This document shows, piece by piece, positions 22,645 to 32,614 of a DNA stretch of 64,000 nucleotides. Source of the stretch: Micromonospora sp. WMMA1947. Lineage in GTDB: Bacteria > Actinomycetota > Actinomycetes > Mycobacteriales > Micromonosporaceae. The translations under genes were made by a program, and so were the position numbers. The stretch's first letter is position 1. The number at the start of each line of letters is the position of its first letter. The stretch spans positions 5,475,001 through 5,539,000 of the forward strand of contig NZ_CP114909.1 in the NCBI RefSeq assembly GCF_027497355.1, written 5' to 3'. The notes beneath the pieces are model-generated. The model was not told where the DNA came from and searched no databases. It worked only from the letters and a program-made list of their open reading frames with translations.

Positions 22645-23598
22645 TCAGTTCGCTCCTGCGGTCTCGGGGGTGTACGGCTCGGCCATGGCGACGGCGATCT
22701 TGCGGGGACCGGTGAACGGTTCCCGGCCGTGCGCGGCGGTCATGTTGTCCACCACCAGCACGTCGTCGCGCTGGTAGTCGAAGCGGACGGTGGCCGCCCG
22801 GTAGGCGGCGCGCAGGTGGTCCATGACGTCGGCGGGGATCTCCCCGCCGTCGCCGTAGTAGGTGTTCGACGGCAGCCCGTCGGCACCGAACATGGCGAGC
22901 AGCCCCTCCTGGTAGTCCTTGGGCAGGGTGCTGAGGTGGAAGAACGTGGCGTGGTTGAACCAGCGCGGGGTGTCCGACCCGGGCCGGTGGTGCACCACGT
23001 CGCGGACCGCGCGGGTCCGCAGGCCGTCCTTGCCGACCCACTCCACGGTGATCCCGTTGTCCGCCGCGTACGCCTCGACCTCGGCGCGGCTCTCGGTGTT
23101 GAACACCTCCTGCCAGCGGGTGCCGAAGTCGCCGTGGAAGTTGCGCACCAGCATCCACCGGCGGCGCACGAACTCCTCGCGGACCGCCGGGTCGATCAGC
23201 TCGTACACCCGGCGCACGTCGGCCAGCGGCGTGGCGCCCCGGGTGTCCGGCGGCGTGACGCAGTAGAAGAACAGCGTCAGCGGCCAGCGCGCCTGGTACG
23301 AGTTCTCGTTGTGCAGGAAGATCTCCTCGTCCGGCGGGTAGTCGGTCGAGGTGTAGACCCGGCCCTTGATGGAGTGCCGGGGCGAGGAACGCTCGGTGTA
23401 GGTCAGCGGCTCACCGGCCAGGGCGCGTACGGCCTGGTCGAAGCCGTCCACGCCGCCCACGTCGAAGCCGCGGAACAGCAGCCCCCCGTTGGCGACGAGG
23501 GTGTCCCGCAGCTCGGCACGCCGGGCCGTGATCAGGTCGGTCAGCGCCCGGCCGTCGCTCTCGACGACCACCGGCAGCGTCGCGGTTGTCTCGCTCAT
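22645..23598 (-). CDS. TauD/SyrP-like Fe(II)/2-oxoglutarate hydroxylase
   Basis: A 317-residue non-heme iron dioxygenase of the TauD/TfdA fold. The metal triad is visible: HNE in IFLHNENSYQ and the distal His in NMTAAHGREPF, whose nearby Arg binds 2-oxoglutarate. The segment HSIKGRVYTSTDYP before the HNE motif is characteristic of SyrP-type enzymes that hydroxylate the beta carbon of carrier-bound Asp or related residues. Because it sits directly before MbtH and the Asn module, hydroxylation of PCP-bound Asn is the best guess; the other carrier-bound residues are possible. Start ATG 23598, 34 bases after the PKS stop. It ends 1 base before the MbtH start. Confidence 0.88.
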   Translation of the reverse strand: MSETTATLPVVVESDGRALTDLITARRAELRDTLVANGGLLFRGFDVGGVDGFDQAVRALAGEPLTYTERSSPRHSIKGRVYTSTDYPPDEEIFLHNENSYQARWPLTLFFYCVTPPDTRGATPLADVRRVYELIDPAVREEFVRRRWMLVRNFHGDFGTRWQEVFNTESRAEVEAYAADNGITVEWVGKDGLRTRAVRDVVHHRPGSDTPRWFNHATFFHLSTLPKDYQEGLLAMFGADGLPSNTYYGDGGEIPADVMDHLRAAYRAATVRFDYQRDDVLVVDNMTAAHGREPFTGPRKIAVAMAEPYTPETAGAN

Positions 23599-23632
23599 GG
23601 TGCGGTGTCTCCTGGTTCTGGGTCGGGGGATG

Positions 23633-26600
23633 TCAGCCGCGGGGCAACCGCGGGATGGCCGGGATCGCCGCCGGGGCGGCCGGTGCGCCGGTGGGCGCCT
23701 CGGCGCGCAGCTCCTCGATCCGGGCGGCCAGGCCGGCCACGGTGGGGGTCTCGAAGAGGCTGCGCATCGGCAGCCGTACGCCGGTGGCCTTGCGCATGGC
23801 CGCGATGAGCTGCACGGCCACGAGCGAGTTGCCGCCGAGGGCGAAGAAGTCGTCGTCCACGCCGACGTCGGTGACGCCGAGGCCGTCGCGCCACACCTGG
23901 GCGATGGTCTTCTCCAGCTCGGTGCCGGGGGCCGCCGAGCCGCCACCGGTGGCCGCCGCCGTGCCGGCCGGCGCGTCGGTGTCCTCGGCGATGCTGTCGG
24001 TGGTGACCCGGGCGGCCCGGCGCCGGATGTCGGCGACCGTACGGGTGGTGATCACCACCTGCGCGCCGAGACCGGCGGCGAGGCTGCGGCGGAACGCCTC
24101 CGCGCCGTCGACCGGGCGGATGTCCTCGGTCACCGGCGCCGGGGTGTCGGCGTCCGCCGGGGGTTCGGCCAGGTTGCCGGTGACCGCGTCCTGGTCGACC
24201 CGGCGCAGCACGAAGTCGCTGATCGCGACCAGTTCCCGCCCGTCCGGGTCGCGCAGCGACAGGTCGGCGGCGACCACCTCGTCGGTGGCCGCGGGCCGGT
24301 GCCGCAGGTGACTGTTGAACGTCGCCGGCAGCGCGCCGCGCACCACGATCCGGCCGTACGACAGCGGCAGGTAGGTGCCGGTGCCCTGGCCCCGGCCGAA
24401 CGCGGTGGCCACGTCCAGCAGCGCCGGGTGCAGCCCCCAGGAGGGCAGGTCGCCGAGCGCGGCGGCGGGTGCCTGCACCCGGGCCAGTTCCTCGCCGTCG
24501 GCGAGGTGGTGCTCGGCCAGCGCCGCCCAGCGCGGCCCGAACGTCAGCATGCTGGTGCGTCCCCGGCCGAACGACGCGTCGTCGTCGACCCGCCGCCCGG
24601 CCACCGCGGGCACGACGGCCGGCGGGGCCGCGTCGGTGGTCCACCCGGCGGTGCCGCGGACGTGGGTACGCGCCTGGCCGGCGGCGAGGCTGGCGACGGT
24701 GAAGTCCGTGCCGTCCTCGGCCGGGGTCAGCTCGACCCGGTACTGGGCCACCGTGCCGTCCGGCACCGAGAACGGCTCCAGGAACACCACGTCCCGCAGC
24801 TCCACCGCAGCGTCCGGTCCCGGCGCGGGCAGCGCGGCGGCCACCGCGGCGCGCACCGACTCCAGGTGGGCGGTGCCCGGCACCACCGGCACCCCGCCGA
24901 TCCGGTGCTCGTCGAGCAGCCAGTGGGTGTCCGCCGAGACCAGGCCGTGCAGCACCGTGCCGTCCGGGCCGGCGACCATCGTGGTGAGCACCGGGTGGGC
25001 GACCGCCGTGGTCACGGTGTCCCGCCCGGCGGCCCGGAACGCGGCCGGCGCGGCGGTCTCCACCGCCATGCCGACCTCGGCCCAGCCGCCCCAGTTCTGC
25101 GACACCACCGGCGCGCGGAACCCGGTGCCGGAGCGCGCGAACGCGTCCAGGAAGTTGTTCGCGGCGCAGTAGTCGACCTGACCGAACCCGCCGATCACCG
25201 CGGTGATCGAGGAGCAGAGCACCACGAAGTCCAGCGGCAGGTCGCCGAAGACCCGGGCCAGCGCCAGGGTGCCGGCCAGCTTCGGGGCCAGCACGCCCCG
25301 CGCCTCGTCGCGCTCCTTCACCTCGGCCATGCCGCCGCCGGGCAGACCGGCCGCGTGCACGATCCCGTCCAGCCCGCCGAACCGGCGCTCCGCCTCCTCG
25401 CGGACCCGGCGCAGGTCGTCGGGGTCGGTGACGTCGGCGGCGAGCACCAGCACCTCGGCGCCGGCCGCCTCCATGCGGCGGATCGCCGCGATGGCCCGCC
25501 CGGCCCGGTCGGCGCCGCCGTGCACCGCCAGGTGCGCGTCCCACCCGTCCCGCTCGGGCAGCCCGGAACGGGCCAGCAGCACCAGCTTGGCGCGGGCCCG
25601 GCGAGCGAAGTCCTCGGCGAGGGTGACACCGATGCCGCCGAGACCACCGGTGATCAGGTAGCGGCCCTCCTCGCGCAGCACACCCGGCTCGTCCTCGGCG
25701 GCCACGCTCACCTGCTCGTAGCCGCCGAGCCAGCGGCGGTCGCCGCGCAGCGCCACCTCCGGGTGCTCCGCGTCGACCGGGCTGCGCAGCTCGGCCACCA
25801 GGGCGGCGACGCCGCGCGCGGCCGGGTCGCTGTCGAGCAGCCGCACGGTCAGGCCGGGCAGCTCCGCCGGGAGCACCCGGGCCAGGCCGGCCAGCGTGGC
25901 GTGCTCGGGACGGGTCAGGTCGTCGCCGCGTACGTCGCCGATGCCGGCGGTGACCAGGTCCAGGCGTACGCCCGCCTCGTCGGCCGTGACACCGGCCCCG
26001 GCGAGGGCCTGCACCAGGTGCAGCGCGCCGAAGAAGCCGCGCTCCTGCGCCGCCCACGCGGCCGCCGCGTCGGTGCCGGCCGGCTCGCCGTCGAGCGCGA
26101 ACGCGTACACGATCCGCCGGGGCAGGTCGGCGCCGAGCGCGGCGACCAGTTCCTCCGCGTCGGCGCGTACGCCTGGGCGCAGCCGGAAGCCGCTCGCGGT
26201 GGCGGTGAACGCCGCGCCGGCGCGTACCTCGACCGGGTCGTCGCCGGCGGCGCGCAACGCGGCCACGAGCGCCTCGCCGCGCGGGCCGTCGGCCAGCACC
26301 AGGCAGCGGCCCAGCGGCTCGGCGGCGCGGGCCGGGGCGGCCTGCCGCCACACCGGCACCGCGAACCACTCCGGCAGCGGGCGGGGGCCGGTCTCGACGG
26401 GCGCCGCGGCCAGCTCCTGCTCCGGGTCGGGGTCGATCCAGTAGCGGCGCCGCTCGAACGGGTACGTGGGCAGCGGCACCCGCCGCGCGTGCGGGTCGGC
26501 CGGGAGGTTCACCGGCACCCCGGCGCACCAGAGCGCGCCGGCCGTGCCGAGCAGCGCGGCCAGGTCACCGGTCTGCTCGCCGGGGCCGGGCAGGCTGCCC

Positions 26601-29080
26601 AGCGGGGTCAGCGCGCGCTGCGCCTCGCCGGCCTTGGCGACCTGCATCCGGGCCAGGTTGGCCAGCTGCCGGCCGGGGCCGCACTCGACGAGCGCCCAGG
26701 TGCCCTCGGCGAGCAGCGTGGCCACGCACGCGCCGAAGCGGACCGGGCGGCGCAGGTGCGCGGCCCAGTACGCCGGGTCGGTGGCCTGCGCCTCGGTGAT
26801 CCAGGTGCCCGTCACGTTGGACACGAACGGCACCGCCGGGGCGCGCAGCGGCACCGTGGCCATCAGCGCGGTGAACTCGTCCAGGATCGGGTCCATCATC
26901 GGCGAGTGGAACGCGTGCGAGGTGCGCAGCAGCTTCGACTTGTTCTTGCCGCCGAGGCTCGCCGCGAACTCCTCCACCAGCGCCGTCTCACCGGCGACCA
27001 CGCAGGTGCCGGGGCCGTTGACCGTCGCCACCGACAGGCCCTCGGGCAGCTTGCCGGCCACCGCCGACTCGTCGAGCGTGACGGCCAGCATCGAACCGGC
27101 GGGCAGGGAGTGCATGAGCCGGCCCCGGGCGGCCACCACGCGCAGCGCGTCGGCGAGGTCGAGCACCCCGGCGAGCGTGGCGGCGACGTACTCGCCGACG
27201 GAGTGGCCGATCATCGCGGCCGGGGTGACCCCGGCGGCCCGCCAGGCGACGGCGAGCGCGTACTCGACGGTGAACAGGGCGGGCTGGGTCCAGCGGGTCT
27301 CGGTGAGTTTGTCCGCCGCCTCCGGGTCGCGGCCCAGGATCAGGTCGCGGATGTCCAGGCCCAGTTCGGGGCGGAGCAGTTCGGCGCACTCGTCCACGGC
27401 GGCGGCGTACGCGCTGTCCTGCGCGTACAGCTCGGCGCCCATTCCGGCGTACTGCGAGCCCTGGCCGCTGAACAGGAACGCCACCCGGGGCGCCGGCCCG
27501 TCGGCGACACCCCGGTGGCCCTTACGCCGTTCCCGCAGCGCGGCGACTGCCGACGCCGGGTCACCGGCGACCACCGCGGCGCGGTGGGCGTACACCTGGC
27601 GGCCGGTCCGCAGCGTGTGTGCCACGTCGGCGAGCGCCACGTCGCTGCCGCTGCCCAGGTGGTCGGCGAGCCGCCGCACGGCGGTGTCCAGCGCGGTCGG
27701 GGTCTTCGCGGACACCTGGAGCAGGTGCGCCGGGCGGACGGGGGGCGCCGGCCTCTCGGCGGCCGGCGCCTCCTCGAGCACCACGTGCGCGTTGGTGCCG
27801 CCGATGCCGAAGGAGCTGACGCCGGCGCGGCGCGGGCCGCCGTCGGTGTCCCACTTGGTCAGCGTGTTCGCCACGTAGAACGGGGTGTCGGCGAAGTCGA
27901 TGGCCGGGTTCGGCGTCTCGTAGTTGATGGTCGGCGGGATCAGCCCGTGTTCCATCGCCAGCACCGTCTTGATCACGCTGACGATGCCGGAGGGCTGGCT
28001 GAGGTGGCCGATGTTCGACTTCACCGAGCCGATGCCGCACCAGCCGCGCTCGTCGGTGTCCTTGGTGTAGACGGCGGACAGCGCGGCGATCTCGATCGGG
28101 TCGCCGAGCGCGGTGCCGGTGCCGTGCGCCTCGACGTAGCTGATGCTGCGCGGGTCGACGCCGGCCAGCTCGACGGCCTGGGCGACGGCCTCCATCTGCC
28201 CGTCGATGCTGGGTGCGGTGAAGCCGACCTTCCCGGCGCCGTCGTTGTTGATGGCGTTGCCGAGCACGACCGCGCGGATGGTGTCGCCGTCGGCGATCGC
28301 GTCGGAGAGCCGCTTGAGCAGCGTCACGCCGACGCCGCTGCCCCACACCGTGCCGTTCGCTCCGGCGTCGAACGGGCGGCACCGCCCGTCCGGCGAGGTG
28401 AAGCCGTCCATGCCGAGGTAGCCGACGTGCGGCAGTTCGATGTTGACGCCGCCGGCCAGGGCCATGTCGCACTCGCCGTTGCGCAGCGCCTCGCAGGCCA
28501 GGTGGAACGCGACCAGCGACGTCGAGCAGGCGGTGTGCACGGTCATGCTGGGGCCGCGCAGGTCCAGCCGGTACGACACGTTCGTGGCCACGTAGTTCGG
28601 CGAGTTCCCGGTGGCCAGCGAGACCGCGCCGTGCGGGTTGCCGCCGACCCGCTTGTTGCGCATCACGTTGCGGTACAGGTACGTGTTGCCGCCGGTGCCG
28701 GCGTACACGCCCACCGCGCCGTCGTAGCGGCCCGGGTCGTAGCCGGCGTCCTGCAACGCGGTGTAGCAGCTCTCCAGGAACAGCCGGTGCTGCGGGTCGG
28801 TGATCTCGACCTCGCGGGCGGTCATCCCGAACAGGCCGGCGTCGAACTCGTCGTAGCCGTCCACCAGCGGGGCGCGGTTGACCCAGCCCGGGTCGTCGAC
28901 CTCCTGCGGCTGGGCGCCGCGGGCGATCTGCTCCTCGCGGGTCAGCTCGGTCGTCGACTCCACGCCGTCGACCAGGTTGCGCCAGAACTCGTCGACGTCG
29001 GCCGCGCCGGGCAGGCGGGCGGCGAGCCCGACGATGGCGATGGGCTCGACGCCGTCATCGGCGGGAATGTCGTTCTGCAT
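23633..29080 (-). CDS. Type I PKS KS-AT-KR-DH-ACP
   Basis: An 1815-residue polyketide synthase module. KS has Cys185 (TACSTSL), His319 and His359. AT has GHSVGEY Ser627 and HAFH at 722-725, which indicates malonyl-CoA. KR has the GGLGGIG cofactor loop and the Ser-Tyr1304-Asn1308 active site. DH has HRIGGVPVVP with His1392 and HPALLD with Asp1556. ACP has LGGNS with Ser1752. No ER or methyltransferase. KR precedes DH, whereas modular PKSs are normally DH-(ER)-KR. All domains look active, so one C2 extension reduced to an alkene or a beta-hydroxy group is expected. I use ATG 29080, with AAGGA at good spacing, and not the GTG six codons earlier. MCAT-independent loading is implied by its own AT. 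Confidence 0.92.
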   Translation of the reverse strand: MQNDIPADDGVEPIAIVGLAARLPGAADVDEFWRNLVDGVESTTELTREEQIARGAQPQEVDDPGWVNRAPLVDGYDEFDAGLFGMTAREVEITDPQHRLFLESCYTALQDAGYDPGRYDGAVGVYAGTGGNTYLYRNVMRNKRVGGNPHGAVSLATGNSPNYVATNVSYRLDLRGPSMTVHTACSTSLVAFHLACEALRNGECDMALAGGVNIELPHVGYLGMDGFTSPDGRCRPFDAGANGTVWGSGVGVTLLKRLSDAIADGDTIRAVVLGNAINNDGAGKVGFTAPSIDGQMEAVAQAVELAGVDPRSISYVEAHGTGTALGDPIEIAALSAVYTKDTDERGWCGIGSVKSNIGHLSQPSGIVSVIKTVLAMEHGLIPPTINYETPNPAIDFADTPFYVANTLTKWDTDGGPRRAGVSSFGIGGTNAHVVLEEAPAAERPAPPVRPAHLLQVSAKTPTALDTAVRRLADHLGSGSDVALADVAHTLRTGRQVYAHRAAVVAGDPASAVAALRERRKGHRGVADGPAPRVAFLFSGQGSQYAGMGAELYAQDSAYAAAVDECAELLRPELGLDIRDLILGRDPEAADKLTETRWTQPALFTVEYALAVAWRAAGVTPAAMIGHSVGEYVAATLAGVLDLADALRVVAARGRLMHSLPAGSMLAVTLDESAVAGKLPEGLSVATVNGPGTCVVAGETALVEEFAASLGGKNKSKLLRTSHAFHSPMMDPILDEFTALMATVPLRAPAVPFVSNVTGTWITEAQATDPAYWAAHLRRPVRFGACVATLLAEGTWALVECGPGRQLANLARMQVAKAGEAQRALTPLGSLPGPGEQTGDLAALLGTAGALWCAGVPVNLPADPHARRVPLPTYPFERRRYWIDPDPEQELAAAPVETGPRPLPEWFAVPVWRQAAPARAAEPLGRCLVLADGPRGEALVAALRAAGDDPVEVRAGAAFTATASGFRLRPGVRADAEELVAALGADLPRRIVYAFALDGEPAGTDAAAAWAAQERGFFGALHLVQALAGAGVTADEAGVRLDLVTAGIGDVRGDDLTRPEHATLAGLARVLPAELPGLTVRLLDSDPAARGVAALVAELRSPVDAEHPEVALRGDRRWLGGYEQVSVAAEDEPGVLREEGRYLITGGLGGIGVTLAEDFARRARAKLVLLARSGLPERDGWDAHLAVHGGADRAGRAIAAIRRMEAAGAEVLVLAADVTDPDDLRRVREEAERRFGGLDGIVHAAGLPGGGMAEVKERDEARGVLAPKLAGTLALARVFGDLPLDFVVLCSSITAVIGGFGQVDYCAANNFLDAFARSGTGFRAPVVSQNWGGWAEVGMAVETAAPAAFRAAGRDTVTTAVAHPVLTTMVAGPDGTVLHGLVSADTHWLLDEHRIGGVPVVPGTAHLESVRAAVAAALPAPGPDAAVELRDVVFLEPFSVPDGTVAQYRVELTPAEDGTDFTVASLAAGQARTHVRGTAGWTTDAAPPAVVPAVAGRRVDDDASFGRGRTSMLTFGPRWAALAEHHLADGEELARVQAPAAALGDLPSWGLHPALLDVATAFGRGQGTGTYLPLSYGRIVVRGALPATFNSHLRHRPAATDEVVAADLSLRDPDGRELVAISDFVLRRVDQDAVTGNLAEPPADADTPAPVTEDIRPVDGAEAFRRSLAAGLGAQVVITTRTVADIRRRAARVTTDSIAEDTDAPAGTAAATGGGSAAPGTELEKTIAQVWRDGLGVTDVGVDDDFFALGGNSLVAVQLIAAMRKATGVRLPMRSLFETPTVAGLAARIEELRAEAPTGAPAAPAAIPAIPRLPRG

Positions 29081-29110
29081 GGGGTTTCCTTCATTCACAA
29101 GGGGATCGCG

Positions 29111-32100
29111 TCACGGGTGAGGTCGGCGAGGTGGCGGGGTACGGCGGGCGCGGCCGCGCCGGGCGGCGGCGCGCATCGCGGCGCGGGCCAGTTCCGGCCG
29201 GTCGGCGGCCCCGTCGAGGCTGGCGGCGAGCGCCCGCACGGTCGGGTGGCGGAACAGGTCGAGCATGGTGATCGAGCGGCCGGTGGCCTCGGTGAGCCGG
29301 GCGTGCACGGCGGCCAGGGCCATCGAGTGGCCGCCGATGTCGAAGAAGTTGTCGCTGACGCCCACCGCGTCGCGGCCGAGCACGTCCCGCCAGATCCCGG
29401 CGATCAGCTCCTCGGTCGCGGTGAGCGCGTCCGACCCGGCGAGCAGCGGCGCGCGGGCCGGGTCGGCCGTGGCGACGCTCATCGCGCCGAGCGCCGCGAC
29501 GCGTACCGCCGGGCGGGGCAGCTCCGGCGCGACCTCGGCGGCCGGCGCGTCCGGGTCGGCGGCGAGCGCGCCGACCAGGGCGGCCAGGTCGGCCAGGAGC
29601 GCTTCGATCCGCTCGGCCTCGAAGAGGTCCGGGTTGTGCACCACCTCGACGCCGGCCCGACCGTCGCGTTCCACCACGTAGACGGTCAGGTCGAACGGCG
29701 ACCCGGGCTTGGGCACCGGCACCGGCTCGACGGCCAGGCCGGTCAGCGTCAGCCGGGGCGTGACGAAGTTGAGCACGTTGAACAGCACCTGCACCAGCGG
29801 GGCGCGGGAGGTGCCCCGGCCCACGCCGAGCGCCTCGACGACGCGTTCCAGCGGCGCGCCCGGGTGGGCGGTGACCTCGTGCAGTTCGGCGGCGGCCCGG
29901 TCGACCTGCTCGGCGAAGCTCGCGCCGCCGGAGCGGACCCGCACCGGCACGGTGTCGATGAAGAACCCGATCACCTCGTCGAACGCGGCCAGCCGCCGGT
30001 CGGCGACGATCGCGCCGAGCACGTGCTCGTCGCTGCCGGTGAGCCGGCGCAGCAGCTCGCCGAACGCGGCCAGCAGCACCGCCGCGACTGTGGTGCCGCG
30101 CCGGGTGGCCAGGTCGCGTACGGCCCGGTCGGCGGTCTCGTCCAGCCGTACCGCGGCCTCCGCGCCGGCGTACGTCTGCACGGCCGGGCGGGGACGGTCG
30201 CGGGGCAGGTCCAGCACGGTGGGCGCGCCGGCCAGGTGCGCGGTCCACCACGCCAGGTCGGTCTCGCCCCGGCGCCGGTCCCGGTCGGCGCGCCACACCG
30301 CGTAGTCGGCGTACGTGGCGGGCAGCGGCGGGCGGCCGGGCACGGACCGGCCGAGCGCGCGGGCGTACGCGAGCGCCAGCTCGTCGTAGAGCAGCGCCTC
30401 CGACCAGCCGTCGAACACCGCGTGGTGCACTGTCACCGCGAGCACGTGCTCCTGCGCGGCGAGCCGGTACACGGTCACCTGCCAGGGCGGCCCGGTGGCC
30501 AGGTCGAACGCGTGCCCGGCCCCGGCCGCGAGCATCCCGGCCAGGTCACCGTCCGGGTCGGCGGTACCGGTCAGGTCGACCACCGGAACCGCCACGTCGG
30601 TGGGTTCCTCGCGGACCGCGTACGGCACGCCGCCGTTCTGCGGGATGCGCCAGCGCAGCACGTCGTGCCGTTCGGCGACGGCCCGCAGCGCGGCGCCGAG
30701 CGCGGTGACGTCCAGCGGCCCGCGCAGCCGGTGCGCGACGGCGATGTTGTACGGCGCGCTGGACGGGGCGAGCTGGTCCATGAACCACAGCCGTCGCTGC
30801 GGCGGGGACAGCGTCGGCGGGTTGCCGGTGGTCAGCTCGTCGGCGTCGGCGGGGTCGGCGGCGCGGACCCGGTCCACGAACGCGGCGAACGTGCGGTCGG
30901 CGAACAGCACCCGCGCGTCCACCTGCCGGCCCAGCTCCGCGCGCAGCGCCGCGACCAGCCGCATCGCGGCGATGGAGTTGCCTCCGGCGGCGAGGAAGTC
31001 GCTGTCCGCGGCGGGCGCCGCGCCGAGCAGCCGGGTCCAGATCCGCCGGACCGCCGCCGTCACCGGGTCGTCGTCGGCGGACGCGTCGGCCACGGCGGCC
31101 GGGGCGGTCGCGGCCAGCTCGCGCAGCGCCGGCCGGTCGAGCTTGCCGGTGGTCGCGCTGACCGGCAGCGCGTCCAGCCGCACCGTCCGGGCCGGCAGCA
31201 TCGCGGTGGTCAGCCGCGTCGCCGCGTACGCCCGCAGCTCGTCGTCGCCGGGCGCGCCGGCCGGGGTGAGGAACGCGACCAGCTCGGCGCCGGCCGGGCC
31301 GAGTATCGCCTCCACCGCGACCCGCTCGACGCCCGGGCAGGCGGCGAGCACGGCCTCGACCTCGCCCAGCTCGATGCGCTGGCCGCGCACCTTGACCTGC
31401 CGGTCGGCGCGGCCGAGGTAGACGATCCGGCCGTCCGGGCCCTGCCGGACCAGGTCGCCGGTGCGGTAGAGCCGTTCGCCGGGCACGTCGCCGAACGGGT
31501 CGGGCACGAACCGCTCGGCGGTCAGGCCGGGCCGGTTGAGGTAGCCGTCGGCCAGGCCCGGCCCGCCGATGAGCAGCTCGCCGGTCTGGCCCGCCGGCAC
31601 CGGCCGCAGGTCGGCGTCGACCACGTACGCCCGGTGGTTGGGCAGCGGCCGGCCGATCGGCATCGGGTCGGTGTCGGCGTCGGTGAGGTCGCAGGCGACC
31701 GCCAGGACGCTGGTCTCGGTCGGGCCGTAGCCGTTGACGAAGCGCCGGCCGGGCGACCAGCGGGCGACCAGCTCGGCCGGGACCGCCTCGCCGCCGCAGA
31801 TCAGCACCCGCCACGACGGAAACCCGGCCGGGTCCAGCAGCGACAGCACGGTGGGGGTGATGAAGCCCCAGGTCACCTCGTGCGCGGCGGCGAACCGGGC
31901 GATCCGCGCCGGGTCGGCCCGGTCCTCGGCGCCGAGCAGCTGCACCGACCCGCCGAGCGTCAGCGGCACGAACAGGTCCATGACGACCACGTCGAAGCCG
32001 AGCGAGGCGATGCCGAGGCTGCGCACCGAGGCGTCGGCGCCGGTCAGCGCGGTCACGCCGGTGACGAACTCGACCAGATTGCGGTGGGTGTTCAGCACGC

Positions 32101-32614
32101 CCTTCGGGCGGCCGGTGGAGCCGGAGGTGAACAGCACGTACGCCGGGTCGCCGGGGCGGGCCGGGCAAGGCGCGAGCGGGGCCGGGCCGGGCGGTCCGAG
32201 CGTCGTCACGCCGGGTTCGTCGCCGAACTCGGCCGCTGCCGCGTCGCCGACCACCACCCGTACGCCCGCGTCGCGGGCGATGCCGCGCAGCCGCGCCCGG
32301 GGGCCGCCCGGCTCCAGCGGCACGTACGCGGCGCCGGACAGCAGCACGCCGACCACTGTGGCCACCAGGTCGGGGGTACGCGCGCCGCACACGCCGACCC
32401 GGTCGCCCCGGCCGACGCCGTGCCCGCGCAGCGCGGCGGCCACCCCGGCGGCCCGGTCGACGAGCTGCCGGTAGGTGAGGCGGGTGTCCCACTGGCGCAC
32501 CGCCACCGCGTCCGGCGTGCGGGCGGCCTGCTCGGTGATCAGGTCCGCGAGGGTGGCGTCCGGCCAGGGCAGATCCGGGCCGTGGACGGCGCTGACGGTC
32601 AGGGTGTCGGTCAC
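29111..32614 (-). CDS. NRPS A-PCP-C-PCP (second module lacks an A domain)
   Basis: A 1167-residue NRPS. Adenylation (about 20-500, [11 protein letters not shown]) lacks an upstream C domain, so it can act as a loading module. Its pocket reads D-V-M-F-I-G-G-V-L, which I cannot match to a known amino acid; Asp235 is kept, so an alpha-amino acid is likely. PCP1 Ser547 (AAGGNS). Condensation (about 602-1040) has HHAVFDG at 730-736. PCP2 Ser1097 (IGGHS). PCP2 follows C with no A domain, so it must be loaded by another protein. The C-terminus is very basic. Start GTG 32614 overlaps the preceding stop as GTGA; a long N-terminal extension in the same frame is an artefact. Confidence 0.9.
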   Translation of the reverse strand: MTDTLTVSAVHGPDLPWPDATLADLITEQAARTPDAVAVRQWDTRLTYRQLVDRAAGVAAALRGHGVGRGDRVGVCGARTPDLVATVVGVLLSGAAYVPLEPGGPRARLRGIARDAGVRVVVGDAAAAEFGDEPGVTTLGPPGPAPLAPCPARPGDPAYVLFTSGSTGRPKGVLNTHRNLVEFVTGVTALTGADASVRSLGIASLGFDVVVMDLFVPLTLGGSVQLLGAEDRADPARIARFAAAHEVTWGFITPTVLSLLDPAGFPSWRVLICGGEAVPAELVARWSPGRRFVNGYGPTETSVLAVACDLTDADTDPMPIGRPLPNHRAYVVDADLRPVPAGQTGELLIGGPGLADGYLNRPGLTAERFVPDPFGDVPGERLYRTGDLVRQGPDGRIVYLGRADRQVKVRGQRIELGEVEAVLAACPGVERVAVEAILGPAGAELVAFLTPAGAPGDDELRAYAATRLTTAMLPARTVRLDALPVSATTGKLDRPALRELAATAPAAVADASADDDPVTAAVRRIWTRLLGAAPAADSDFLAAGGNSIAAMRLVAALRAELGRQVDARVLFADRTFAAFVDRVRAADPADADELTTGNPPTLSPPQRRLWFMDQLAPSSAPYNIAVAHRLRGPLDVTALGAALRAVAERHDVLRWRIPQNGGVPYAVREEPTDVAVPVVDLTGTADPDGDLAGMLAAGAGHAFDLATGPPWQVTVYRLAAQEHVLAVTVHHAVFDGWSEALLYDELALAYARALGRSVPGRPPLPATYADYAVWRADRDRRRGETDLAWWTAHLAGAPTVLDLPRDRPRPAVQTYAGAEAAVRLDETADRAVRDLATRRGTTVAAVLLAAFGELLRRLTGSDEHVLGAIVADRRLAAFDEVIGFFIDTVPVRVRSGGASFAEQVDRAAAELHEVTAHPGAPLERVVEALGVGRGTSRAPLVQVLFNVLNFVTPRLTLTGLAVEPVPVPKPGSPFDLTVYVVERDGRAGVEVVHNPDLFEAERIEALLADLAALVGALAADPDAPAAEVAPELPRPAVRVAALGAMSVATADPARAPLLAGSDALTATEELIAGIWRDVLGRDAVGVSDNFFDIGGHSMALAAVHARLTEATGRSITMLDLFRHPTVRALAASLDGAADRPELARAAMRAAARRGRARRTPPPRRPHP

